From Perkinsus olseni (lineage: Eukaryota; Perkinsozoa; Perkinsida; Perkinsidae), in NCBI GenBank assembly GCA_013115135.1, contig JABANP010000574.1, positions 1 through 31,676 on the forward strand: a DNA stretch of 31,676 nucleotides. The letters run 5' to 3'. Positions 9,057 to 18,675 of the stretch are shown here, one piece after another; within the stretch, counting starts at the first letter, position 1, and each line of letters begins with the position of its first letter. Below the pieces are notes generated by a model that was not told where the DNA came from, made no database searches, and saw only the letters and a program-made list of their open reading frames with translations. A program made the translations under genes and the position numbers.

Positions 9057-10418
9057 ATAATGGTTCAAGCTCGGCGGGGAGGTATGTAAGCGGAAGTCAT
9101 GGAATGATTCTTCGCTCCGCCTTCCACGGTGCATAATTCTTTTGCCAGCTTGTGCTTTCATGATTGTGATCATTCCGGCAGATCTTCCGGCTAAGCTGTG
9201 CAAGCTTAGTACGCTATAATAATATTATAATAATATGTATTAGACTATTGATTAGTAGATTCATAAGATTGATTCCCATAAAGTCCTTTTGTTCGTACTG
9301 TTACTGACTAAGGCCTCATCTGGCGGTATCTGGGAGTGGTTGAGTTATTCAGTTGGCGCGTGAGTTGGTTCACACACCTTATTTCTTACTATAAGGCTTA
9401 TTTAGATTTTTGTGGTTGATTACAGAGTACCGATGTGGTTGATTACACGAGTTCCGACGACAGGTGAAGCTTGCTCGCCCGCAATGGATCAGCTAGTACT
9501 CGCGTACCCCTATTAGCTGCGGGGGACTCGCGAATCACTCATTATTGATTTCGGTTGGACTTATTGACTAATATGCATCATCCTTAGATATTATCATCTT
9601 CATTTCCTAATAAATGACTCCGATTCTCCAACGGATACTGAGTGTCACCGGGAAGGACCGTGCTTGAGCCCCAAGACGCTACACCGGGATTCGAACTCGG
9701 TCCACGGGTGATTCGGACTCGTAGACTCAGCGACTCAAACTCAACGTTAGTTAGCGAGTCTCCAACCATACCTGCGAAGTTTGGGTAATCAGCAGCGGCC
9801 CTATCATGAACCTGGGCAAGCACCGAACGCTACACGGTGTCCGTCAGACACCGGCATGCGAATCGGTCAGCCGCAAATTGCGGCCCGCAATCATGGCAGC
9901 GGTACGCATACACATGATACGGCGCTTGCCAGGGCATGATGGGCCCGCGAGACCTGGTCGGTAACAAACCGCACCAGGGCCTCCCCTGTGAAACCTGACG
10001 ATGTGCACTGGCCAACCACAGAACGGTTGCAGCACTCTGCTATCTAGCTCGCGAAGCGCCGAGCTGAGCGGACGCAATTGTGCTATTGTCTCCGCCTCGT
10101 AACTAAACGCGCCTACTACGTAACCGGTACCAAAACCTGATTGATGAGTCTTGAGTTTAGCCAGTGGCTCAGATTTGCTCTTGATTTTGTGAATCTGAGC
10201 CGGGGCCACTGTGTCTGAGTAGATAATCAGCCAATTTTCGTGATCAGCTCGAGTCGTGAGTCGAGAGTGAGTATTTACTCAGACTCACCCTATGAATCAG
10301 GATACGCATACGAGCCCTGTTTTTACCCATCCTGGGTCAGGAGTCCTGACCAAGTTAGTCAGACTAGCCACTGTCGCCTGGTTATACTGCAACGTAGCAG
10401 CTTCTTTTTACGGCTATC
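9057..10418. other. Intergenic without a clear gene
   Basis: Contains the right copy of the 19-bp repeat (9089-9107), an AT-rich patch near 9220-9240, a 10-bp stem at 10166-10175/10192-10201 and a tRNA-like T-arm on the minus strand near 9685-9705. Several open frames exist here but none has convincing protein character. Confidence 0.4.
9089..9107 (+). repeat. 19-bp direct repeat, right copy
   Basis: Identical to 8286-8304; the spacing between copies is about 0.8 kb. Confidence 0.75.
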
Positions 10419-10900
10419 ATGGACCCCAACCTATATTTTGCGTTACCAGAGTGCTACGATCCATTGACTACGCCATTGGATTTCGAACAATGGGTTCAAA
10501 AGCTCCTCTGTTGGGTGGCGATGATGGGATTATTTTAGACGAGCTACTACCTGCGGAGAAAGATACCATGGAGAACTGGGTGAACAATTTGGCCAAGAAA
10601 GTTTCTTGGCCAAATTGTTTCTTGAAGAAACTCAACGTTGCTACCCAGAGGGACTTTGATCCTGGAACTGAGTCTCTTATCACATAGCAGAATGACATCA
10701 AGCGGTTGGTTCATGAAGCTTATCCTGAACTTCAAGCTGACCAGGTTAAGCCTATCATCTTAAAGGCGTTCATTCGTGGGTTGAAGGGTCATTCAGTCGA
10801 TTTGGCTCGGAAGGTCAGGAATGCGAATCTTACTACTATTCAAGCGGCTTTGGAAAGGACACAGTTTATTCTTTCCGATCCTTTTGCTGAAGGGAAATAA
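10419..10900 (+). pseudogene. gag: Degenerate gag copy related to retroelement 2
   Basis: The start at ATG 10419 parallels the gag start at 2653 (YFALPE, then LDFEQWV). The frame changes near 10500. The second frame then matches the same gag through KDTMENWVNNLAKK, LNVATQ, FDPGTESLIT and AFIRGLKGHS...ARKVRN...QFILSDPF, with an in-frame TAG at 10685-10687. Relative to the 2653 copy it carries a 30-bp insertion (about 10601-10630) and a loss of roughly ten codons just after it. The copy stops before the zinc knuckles (TAA at 10898-10900). It is clearly dead. Confidence 0.85.
10583..10631. repeat. 18-bp-arm palindrome inserted in gag, with second hairpin
   Basis: Arm 10583-10600 pairs perfectly with 10602-10619 around a single G. 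GTTTCTT 10617-10623 pairs with 10625-10631 around another G. Compared with the gag at 2653, the segment 10601-10630 is extra, so the right arm is an inverted copy of the codons just before it. Confidence 0.9.
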
Positions 10901-11718
10901 TACAGAAGCGCGCTGCGCAACCATCGATACATTCCCAGTACAATAGCGCATTGCGCAAGTTAAGCTTGCCGAGCCGAACTCCGCCTGATAAGAGATACAG
11001 AATACAGTCTTCCTGACGAGTAGGCCCTCCAGCAGTGCGACAAAAAATCAGCGGAGGTGATTAGAACTCGAGGGCCTCAGCCGTCGACCTTATGAAACCA
11101 CATATACCACGCTCCGATCTGCACCATCAGTTTGTCCTCAGAGAAGCTCGTCGTGAAACTTACGTGCGGGAAGTCCATCTCGCTGTCAGCGAGATAGACG
11201 CCTGATCATACTCCTTATCCAATCTTTTCCTGAGATTCTCCTACAGCGCTACTCTTATCAGCGGCATACTAGTAATTTCCAATTTTTCGGCACCTCAGCC
11301 GAGGTGAGATTTTCATACCCCGGCATTTGGGCGAGATGAGATTTCTCGAGAATAAGGGAATCGGCCGAAAACCTCATTCTCTCCCATTCTCGTTCTCGCG
11401 AGATCTCGCGGGATTTCACGAGATCTTGCGGATTCTCACAATAACGGCGAGGGATTTCTGTGCCCTGCATTCCCTTCGCTGGAGCATTCGCGATGCGCCG
11501 CCAATTTCGGAGCTGGACGAAAACAAGTAGTGACACCTTAGGAGACTAACCGAGAATTGACGTCCTCCATTCGAGGAGAATACTCTGCTCGGGATATTGG
11601 AGTCAGTACTCTGATCTATCGGCGAGCAAGGAGCTGCCGAGGAACTATCTGGCGGAATACTGTGCAATAGAGTGGAAGTCGGGACGGAACAGCGAATCTA
11701 ATCCAGAGGGCATGCGAG

Positions 11719-11934
11719 GTATGATCCTTACAAATCTGACTGTATCATACAGTCAGATTAGTAAGGATCATACAGTCTGTATGGCATACACTACATGAGC
11801 GTGGTTCTGAAAACAAGCCAGACTAAGGGCCTCTAAGAGGCCTTCTCAATGGAAATGGTCCTCCAACCGAGAAGCCCCCGGTGAGCGCCGTCAATACGTG
11901 GAGCTCCCGCGCAGAACAGATAGTTAAACTATCT
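11719..11934. repeat. Palindrome cluster including a 27-bp-arm hairpin
   Basis: 11719-11745 pairs with 11747-11773 (26 of 27, spacer C). 11769-11775 pairs with 11777-11783 (7 bp, spacer T) and overlaps the previous right arm. 11828-11834 pairs with 11836-11842 (7 bp, spacer A). 11918-11925 pairs with 11927-11934 (8 bp, spacer A). Confidence 0.85.
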
Positions 11935-12101
11935 AAGAGGCCCTAAATTTTAGGTTGAGGACGGGGAAACGGCGGCCAACTCGGAATTCTGTACGGCCAA
12001 GGCCGCAGTACTTCAATGGAATCACTGCGAGAGCTATAAAGCTGTAGCAACCGGTACAATCATGAGATGCGATTGTTGTGATCATTATGATGATGGCGAA
12101 C

Positions 12102-12151
12102 GCGAGCTCGACCCAAGTTGGGTCACCCAACCCTCCGCTCCCTGGATGTGG
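12102..12151 (+). repeat. Dispersed repeat copy B with palindromic insert
   Basis: Shares both blocks with 7993-8028, but between them carries GACCCAA-G-TTGGGTC (12110-12124), a one-base-spacer palindrome that copy A lacks. Confidence 0.7.
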
Positions 12152-12485
12152 TGGTAAGATACTCGAGGCTGCTGGCTTAACCCACCAAGTCGAACCCAGA
12201 CTGGGTATGGAGTCGGGCAGTCGTCTACTGGAATAATGAATGTGTTAGAAGTTTGTCCGATTGTTCGGGTAGCGGTTCTTTATGCTATCTGATAGCAGCT
12301 GTCATCGGGATCAGAATAGGACCGTAGGTGATGTGCCATCCCCGCTATAATAACGCCAAGCTGATGTGAAACACCGAGCATGGAACGCAATAGCAAAGTT
12401 GTGATTTATGAGGAGCTACCAAGGAGCGACACCAATGTCAGTCTGTCGATCATATGAGAAGTCGAAATTCATAATAATAATTATC

Positions 12486-12504
12486 AGAATTATCAGATAA
12501 TTCT
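12486..12504. repeat. One-base-spacer palindrome
   Basis: AGAATTATC and GATAATTCT around a single A, in an AT-rich patch. Confidence 0.75.
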
Positions 12505-12674
12505 ACACGCACACACAGTCCTAGGGGGCTCTCTCAAGGCGACATCTTGAGTGCTGTTCCCAAGGCACCAGAGTGTGTTGAGTCGACGATGGATTCGGCA
12601 GTGCAGGAATAATTGTAAGCCGCCACAGCACCGTTCACACTCCCAAGCTCTGCATCATGGGAATTTCCTGTTAG

Positions 12675-12864
12675 CGTCTTGGTGGCGGCTCATAAGTGGA
12701 ACCGTCGATTGAAGAGGCGCGCGGAGGCTGCCCGCACTAATGGCACTTTCCACTCGATCGGGTTTGTTCCGAACGCACCCCTCATTCAGAAGGGGTATTT
12801 TGACGCTCGCGTCGGACCCGCTATCCGTCGGTTTGCGTATATACCGGTAAACCACGGGCCCTGA
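12675..12864 (+). pseudogene. Possible isolated 3' exon, hypothetical
   Basis: A TTAG acceptor at 12671-12674 leads into about 62 codons ending in TGA at 12862-12864. The sequence is basic at first (HKWNRRLKRRAEAAR) and then hydrophobic and aromatic (FHSIGFVPNAPLIQKGYF). Base composition is higher in GC than the surrounding DNA, as in the real exons of the window. No matching upstream exon could be found, so it is either a fragment or part of a gene I cannot assemble. Confidence 0.3.
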
Positions 12865-13095
12865 CGATCAACGTGAAGCGCGGTCACCATTTCGCAATTT
12901 GCTTCCCATTTCTTGCCGTCCCAAGAAACGGAGTTGGACTGAGGATCAGTTATCGATTGACTACTCACAGGCTCATGCTGTCAGGATGATGAATCCTCAG
13001 CGATGACTCATAGCGCTGTGCGTGATGGAAAATTTGATGTCAGGCCCACAGGGGGTTGAACTGGTAGTCACTGTCTTTCCAGCCCTACTGTAATA

Positions 13096-13990
13096 ATGAC
13101 TTTCATCTGGCGTAAACCAATGCTCATGCTTCTCATCTTGCCTTCCCTAGAGGCCATTCGTAGTAGTAGACAAGATGACATAGACTGGAAAGTAAGTAGC
13201 CTGCCTTGGACTCCGCGATTCGCGGACCGCGAACCACCGCGGAATCCGCGGTCGTTCATGCGTATGGCCGTGCTTGCTGTCAAGTCTGCTTCTCCGTGTC
13301 AGTACTGTACGACGTCAGCCTGGACAGTCTCCCAGGAGAAGAAGGTGAGTTTTGCAAACTCTATTGGTGGTACATGGCTCACGACGGGCGCATGAGAAGG
13401 GAGCTTCGTTTCTGGACCCGTCTAGACACGGAACAGAAGGCTTTCACTTATATGAAGGCTTATGCTGATACCTGGGACCCCACTGAGTCCGAGTATATGA
13501 GCCGCGACGGCACCACTCGAAGAATTCTAGGCCATACAGTATGGACCCAAATGTTGTCTATAAAGTAAGTGCTCAGGTGTTCAGTTTATTTCCTGATTCG
13601 GTGGAATATATTCTTCTTAGGGAGGACAAAGATGAGTTGATCGTGGGAGCCTACGCACATCATCCTGCAGATGAAGATGATCGCGAAGTTCCAACTATAA
13701 GTGCGGGGGCGGTGAGGACTCCTCAGAGACGCCGTGTCGAAACCATGCTCTCAAAAAGCGGTCCCTACTCACCCTTGGGCCATTTGAAGGGAGAAGCTCT
13801 GGATTCACTTATTAAGCGTATCGATTGGGAAAAGGACGGTGGTAACCGCACATGTCAGAGGATATATGACTTCATAACCGCTAACGGGCCTGATGGTTAC
13901 AACAGCGGAGGCCTAAACAGGCTGACCGAATTTGTCAGGGACAAGGCGCGCGTAGTCGCGGAGCTCCTTGAGAAAAGGCAGGGACAGTGA
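13096..13990 (+). CDS. Secreted protein, paralog A
   Basis: Exon 1 is 13096-13191: 32 codons encoding a signal peptide (MLMLLILPSLEA core) and ending at a GTAAGTAG donor. This matches the first exon of paralog B (15988-16083) in length, sequence and donor. The middle exon ends at 13564 (GTAAGT donor); it includes GEEGEFCKLYWWY and LDTEQKAFTYM. The last exon is 13621-13990, with YAHHPADED, GPYSPLGHLKGE and CQRIYDFI. The start of the middle exon is unresolved: the acceptors seen (13284, 13302) are out of phase with exon 1, and a palindrome chain (13213-13252) sits in this interval. The gene may be damaged, or may use a splice site I cannot see. The function is unknown. Confidence 0.6.
13213..13252. 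repeat. Palindrome chain in the exon 1-2 interval of paralog A
   Basis: CCGCGA-T-TCGCGG (13213-13225), TTCGCGG-A-CCGCGAA (13219-13233) and ACCGCGGA-A-TCCGCGGT (13236-13252). Paralog B has nothing like it in the equivalent intron, which is only 34 nt. Confidence 0.8.
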
Positions 13991-15129
13991 GTTTCAAGCT
14001 GGAGAACAATTGGTGACGAATTCCACTACAAAACTTCATCAACATGTGTTAATGAGTGCTAGATGTTTATCATGTGAGTGGTGTCTACGTTGTTGAATGT
14101 CGTTCACGAGTTACCAGTGAATCAATGGCCGTATAACTTAAAAGCTTCTTCTTGAAAAAGGACCGTAAGCTCCTCGAGGAAGAAGCTTCTCCTTATAACT
14201 CAGGAGCTGCTCCTCAACGAAGGATCGGTAAGGACTCCCTTCCTCAAGGCATGCCTGAAAGGAACAACTCCTAAGTTATAGGGCCACCGAGAGCCAACCT
14301 GCCCGTGAGGCCCGGGCACAGCCCGGATATCATGTTAAAATTAGCTCTTTGGAGGCTGCCAGATTTGGCACCGTCTGATGCTCCCCAGACAGCTTAGAGA
14401 TACAAACAGCGTGTGATTAAGAGTTCTCTAGTCGTTTGTCGATAGAATCAGTGACTTTCTAGATCTTGGGCGGAGATTCTCGGCAAAGCTCACATCCGAA
14501 GCTGCTCTTCAGCTGCATTCCACAGTGTCTCAGCATGTAAGTAATTCCACAAGTCAAGTAGCTGCAGGGTTTGCATCGCAAACCCTACTCCGTGACGAGG
14601 CGAGGTTTGAGGTGAGCACGTGTGGCGGGACCTCCGCCACACGTGTTGAACCCAAACACCGTATCCTCATGATACACTTCCAGAAGTTAAGATGATGATA
14701 AGATCGAACCAGCTGCTGGTTCGGGGGCTCAGCCCCCAAACACTGGTAAGCAGCTTGGCAGGCTGCTTACCAGTGTTCGCCTGGGTCCCAGGCTGAGCCT
14801 GCTTACCAGCAGCAAAAGCAGCAAGTTGAACTTACGTAGAGCATCTCACTTAGTCCTCGCATATCGATCGTAGAAAGTTTCCTTGAAGTATGCCTTGATG
14901 TAAGTGAAAGGCTTTTAATCACATCACTGAGAGCCTTCTCATTCGTGTCGAGCTGAATCCGGAGTTCCGGCCGGCCACAGACGCGGGATCGGAGTTCCTG
15001 CCAGGTTTCGCCACTGGCACCAATAGTTCACTTAGTAACTCGTAACTGTCGATCATCGTCATAAACACCTTTCACCGTAGAAGATTCACATGATTAACAG
15101 CACACATTGATAAAATATGACGATCACTT
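13991..15129. other. Spacer between convergent paralogs, hairpin-dense
   Basis: There is no gene. It is the densest fold-back region in the window (detailed at 14132-14801). The remainder (14802-15129) shows nothing identifiable. Both flanking genes end here. Confidence 0.5.
14132..14801. repeat. Dense fold-back cluster
   Basis: An outer stem pairs 14132-14140 with 14272-14280, enclosing a 10-bp stem, 14142-14151 with 14179-14188. Further on: 14566-14574 with 14578-14586 (9 bp, 3-nt loop); 14617-14628 with 14634-14645 (12 bp, 5-nt loop); 14705-14713 with 14715-14723 (9 bp, 1-nt loop); 14723-14729 with 14731-14737 (7 bp, 1-nt loop); 14739-14754 with 14762-14777 (16 bp, 7-nt loop); 14780-14785 with 14787-14792, and 14789-14794 with 14796-14801 (6 bp, 1-nt loops). 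Confidence 0.85.
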
Positions 15130-16083
15130 TCATCTCTTCAACTTCTTCCGGATAGTGCCGAATAGACCAGCTGACCACTGACGAACTGCCTTCTCGACTC
15201 TATCAGCATTTTCATCAACAAAATCGAACAGCCAATCGAATGTTTTGTTAACGTAACCCTCGGGGGCATGAAAGGCAATGAAATGATAAATCCTCTCGCA
15301 AGTGACTTGTTCACTGTCTCTTTCCCAATTGATAGTCGCGATGAGAGGATCCAGAACGTCGCCCTTCAGATGACCGAGAGGTGAATAAGGGCCAAGCTTT
15401 TTCTCGGCTTTGCTCCTTTGTCCAGCCTTCACTTTCATCGTTGGATACCTCCAACCATCCTCCGCTGGATGGTGCGAATAAGCTTTCACGATCAACTCAT
15501 CTTTATTGTCCCTGGAAGTGAGGATGCAGATGATAATCCATCATATCAGCGGTAACACAAAATTCATTTTCCTCATTTATTCGACGTCCTACCTGATAAC
15601 AACGTCGCGGGACATATGCATTTCTCCCGAGTTGGCCTGGATGTAATTGAACACTTTCTGTTCCGTGTCTAAATGAATATAGAGATCTAGGTCCTCGCGG
15701 GCTCGGCCGGGATCGAAATAGCTCCACTCGAGATGACAGGTGGTGCCCTCCTCTCCATTCACATGGCTGATGTTGAACTGACGGGGAGGGAAAGAGTCGG
15801 CCGTCTAGCAGATTGTGTTTACAACTTGTACGATGCAAGGAGCACGCAACTTGACGAGATACTTACAGTAGCGCCGGAAGCACTCAGGTCTTTAAAGTCC
15901 ACAGTCTGCGCTCCCACCTGCAGACACAGTTGCACCAACGTACTGTCGTCAGCCTTATCGGCTCTGTCCAAGGAACAAGCTACTTACTTCTGGGACTTCT
16001 TGATCTTCACCACTACTACGCACGGCCTCGAATGAAGGCAAGGCAATAAGCATGAGCAGCGGGCTGCGGCCGATGATGGTCAT
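15130..16083 (-). CDS. Secreted protein, paralog B, four exons
   Basis: Model on the minus strand: exons 16083-15988, 15953-15867, 15777-15593 and 15511-15130. Introns are 34, 89 and 81 nt and all phases match (0, 0, 2). The product is 249 aa. The N-terminus is a signal peptide (LLMLIALPSFEA core), so the protein is probably secreted. Conserved with paralog A: GEEG..C, LDTEQK.F.Y, MSRD, DELIV.AY.HHPAED, GPYSPLGHLKG and C.RIY.FI. It ends with a basic tail (GTIRKKLKR). It has few cysteines and no transmembrane helix after the signal. I recognise no known domain; it may belong to a lineage-specific secreted family. It lies tail-to-tail with paralog A across the hairpin cluster. Confidence 0.65.
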
Positions 16084-16501
16084 CGTTGTAATAGGATTGA
16101 TGAGACGATAACTGCCGATATAATCTCGGGATGGCTCGGACCGTCTGGCGCCAGGTTTCTCACATAGCAGATGATGAATCATCATTGATGATTTGACAAC
16201 ATGAGCGTGACCGAACGTCGAATAGCGCCTCATGCCTAACTCTACGCCAGGACTTCGGTCCGTCGCAGTGGGAGATTTATCTCGTATGTCTGCGAATCGC
16301 GAGGCTCCAGATTCGAACCGCAGGTACGAATTGTGTGGACCTCTGTGAAGCGAGCTCCGTCTAGAGTACGCTTAAGCAAGCGGAATATTGAAAGCGAGCG
16401 GGAAGAACTATTCGTGCGTCGTTACTCGCGCGTCTTCGTAATCGGCGGGAAAATGATAGACTCGAGCAGTCTACACTGTAGACTTTACAGGCTACCTCAG
16501 C
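16084..16501. other. Upstream region of paralog B
   Basis: A probable promoter side for the minus-strand gene at 16083. A short ORF on the plus strand here has no protein character. A degenerate tRNA T-arm-like string near 16300-16325 is not part of a tRNA. Confidence 0.3.
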
Positions 16502-16813
16502 TGGTTGTAGCAACCAACTTGGTTGGCAATATCGTCTGAAGAATGGCAGTATAACTCTCTGTTATACTGTCAATGACAGTCTTCCATTCTTGCAGACAAG
16601 TTCGACAAGTTCTTGTCGAGCTTGTCGGACTTCACAATGTGAAGTTCACATTGACGCTCTTGCCAAGAGCCTCTTGGGGTAACATGTGTCAACTTGTATG
16701 TTCAGTGTCAAACTTGCATGTTCGCTTGTTGTCGACAAGTTGTCAAACTCGCACGGCAAATGGTGTAGTTATCAGGCTAGCTGGGACTCCCAGCCTGGGT
16801 CCCAGGCCCTGGG
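16502..16813. repeat. Long chain of overlapping one-base-spacer palindromes
   Basis: Units: 16502-16516 (3-nt loop), 16511-16525, 16547-16569 (5-nt loop), 16566-16580, 16603-16618 (2-nt loop), 16629-16645, 16635-16653, 16656-16670, 16663-16677, 16780-16794, 16793-16807 and 16801-16813. Most have a single central base. Arms are shared: for example CCAAGAG at 16663-16669 is, for practical purposes, the right arm of one hairpin and the left arm of the next. Confidence 0.85.
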
Positions 16814-16982
16814 AGCTTCTCAGGCTCTCGCACGCTCCACTCAGGGTCATAGAGGGGCGCATCAACTTCGACCCGGAGCTCGACTACGTCAGTAACGTAG
16901 GCAAACTTCTGGCGGTCAGACGCTTGCAGACTCCTGATTGGCGGCCTAAGATCGTCGCCCTCACGGCGGCCTTGCGTAGGTA
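16814..16982 (+). pseudogene. Possible exon, hypothetical
   Basis: The last 50 or so codons of an open frame ending at 16983 look genuinely coding (LRVIEGRINFDPELDYV, LQTPDWRPKIVALTAALR). It terminates at AG|GTAAGC, a good donor, whose TAA gives the apparent stop. No partner exon was found downstream. The upstream part of the open frame consists of hairpins, so the real start is unknown. Confidence 0.3.
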
Positions 16983-17285
16983 AGCTACGGTAGATCCACT
17001 CTGGCGCCTACAATTTAAATTATATTATAATATGGAGGTCCATGTTGATTTCTCGAGGATTCATGCTTCTGACTCTAGCACTGAGGTCAGTCGCACGTTT
17101 TTTGAATCACGACAAGTTGAGTTAAGAGTGGAGAGGGTCTCTGGCTTAAACTTATGACTCTGCCAGAGATTGCATTTTTCGTAAGCCATCTGGCCAGTGG
17201 CCAGTGGCCACGCGGTTAACTTGAACATTTACGTATCGCAAGCCCTATGGGTTACTTCCTGGGTCTAACTTGTGTATGAATCACA

Positions 17286-17480
17286 CATTTTTTCTTCCAT
17301 GTATCACACAGTGTGATACATGGAAGAAAAAATGCTCAACATTCTCTGGAAGAATGGTCCACTGTAGACCGTCTACATTCTTCTTGGGCACCTAGGTGCT
17401 TCATTTCAATGGTTCGACCTGAGGGAGAGAGCAGCCAGTACAGGCGGACTGGCGGGCCGAAGGTGGCACCTTCAAGGTGC
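17286..17480. repeat. 24-bp perfect palindrome and followers
   Basis: 17286-17309 pairs without mismatch with 17311-17334 around a single A (49 bp). Then come 17364-17369 with 17371-17376 (6 bp, spacer C), 17459-17465 with 17467-17473 (spacer G) and 17466-17472 with 17474-17480 (spacer C); the last two overlap. Confidence 0.9.
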
Positions 17481-17755
17481 GCGAAAAAATTCGGAGGGCT
17501 TGCTTCAATGGAAAAAAATGCATTCTTTCTTCCCGGCTATATCCCCGGGAATAGGAGGAATGATCCATTCTTCCCGCTTTTGAGCCACCCTGCTCTACAC
17601 GCATCCGTTAGTACCGAAGTATTCTACATAAACGAGATTTTCCGACAAGACAACAGCCAAACTATTGTCCATGAGCGGTGAAGGCGACACATACACGGAT
17701 CAGAAGTACATCACAGATCGATGCAACCGTACCCGTCGATCGAAATGTCTCTTTA

Positions 17756-17960
17756 TACATCGAACAGTACATGGTACTACCATGTACTGTTAGATGTACG
17801 AAGGGAAATTTGGTACTACCAGGATAGTAGTACCATAACCGGCGGAGCTTCCAGTGGAAAAGCCTATTTTTCCTTCCACCGTGGAAGGAAAAATAGGCTT
17901 TTTGCTTTAGGCTTTTTTTCACCGTGAAAAATTACGGCACAACGGTACAGTTACTGTACC
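17756..17960. repeat. Five consecutive palindromes
   Basis: 17756-17776 with 17778-17798 (20 of 21, spacer C); 17811-17818 with 17828-17835 (8 bp, 9-nt loop); 17858-17879 with 17881-17902 (22 bp perfect, spacer C); 17915-17922 with 17924-17931 (8 bp, spacer C); 17944-17951 with 17953-17960 (8 bp, spacer T). Confidence 0.9.
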
Positions 17961-18145
17961 ATGATTGTACAGTTAGCTACGTCCATATGCACTAAGGGCA
18001 CCGCCGGGTTGCACGCCAAAACAGAATCGTGTCTCCAGCCTCCTTCATCTCTTCGTCTTCGTCTTCGGCGCTGTTTCAGAAAAAGTTTTCTCTCTTTTCA
18101 TCAGCAAAACTAAGTAATTTGGTGCCCATTACGAGCAAACAGGTG

Positions 18146-18160
18146 CTGCAGAATCTGCAG
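18146..18160. repeat. One-base-spacer palindrome
   Basis: CTGCAGA and TCTGCAG around a single A. Confidence 0.75.
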
Positions 18161-18259
18161 TGCAGATGTATACACTGTCAGATAGCCTACCAATCAACAA
18201 AATCCGAAGAGGGTAATTCCTCTTGCTCTCAAGTTCATGGCAAGAGCCTTCTTGAGTGG

Positions 18260-18357
18260 GTAGATCCCAAAATCCAAGAAGCATCTTCGAGTTTCTGGTT
18301 GCCCTGGGTAACAGCTCCGAGGTCGGGTTGCCCTCTCGGGTTTCGGGCGGGGTTCCT
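18260..18357 (+). repeat. Dispersed repeat, copy 1
   Basis: The core 18293-18347 is about 85% identical by eye to the minus strand of 30102-30048. The similarity extends more weakly upstream. The second copy lies inside intron 4 of the minus-strand gene at 29-31 kb, so this is a dispersed element. Confidence 0.65.
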
Positions 18358-18675
18358 GCAGCGCAACGCCTGTTACCGGGGCATTTCACGCCTATTAACC
18401 TATCGCCCATACCACGACCAATGCACTCACGGGCAGTAACCAGTGACATCCCTCAACCCCAAGAATATGCAGTACACACGGTAAACGCTAAAACAAGTGG
18501 CGAGCGCAACGAGGGAATAGAGCGACTAATCCGCAGTTACAGTATAATCAACTGTGAGTATAAGCCAATGCCGTCAACCACCAATGTAGCTAATGCACAA
18601 CTCGGACAGTGCCACACTCATGGTAGTTATCGTGGCGGCGAATCGACAGCGCAGGGACGAAAAGGGGGCATGGAT

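Larger units (their letters stand above)
10901..13095. other. Intergenic with palindromes and one possible exon
   Basis: No complete gene in 2.2 kb. It holds palindrome clusters at 11719-11934, 12110-12124 and 12486-12504, repeat copy B at 12102-12151, and a possible isolated exon at 12675-12864. The stretch 11330-11440 is rich in CTCGCGAGA-type inverted motifs. Confidence 0.4.

Noticed and set aside
9600..9760. Possible tRNA on the minus strand (GAGTTCGAATCCCGG T-arm)
   Set aside because: The T-stem has a mismatch, no acceptor stem or anticodon arm of proper spacing can be built, and the 5' half does not fit. It is at most a tRNA-derived remnant.
11327..11530. 67-codon ORF near 11.3 kb
   Set aside because: It is made of inverted CTCGCGAGA-type motifs; no splice partners or protein-like composition.
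14132..14801. CRISPR array
   Set aside because: The hairpin arms differ from unit to unit, there are no constant repeats or spacers, and the context is eukaryotic.
16295..16330. TTCGAA-containing T-arm-like string
   Set aside because: The stem does not pair and no other tRNA arms are present.
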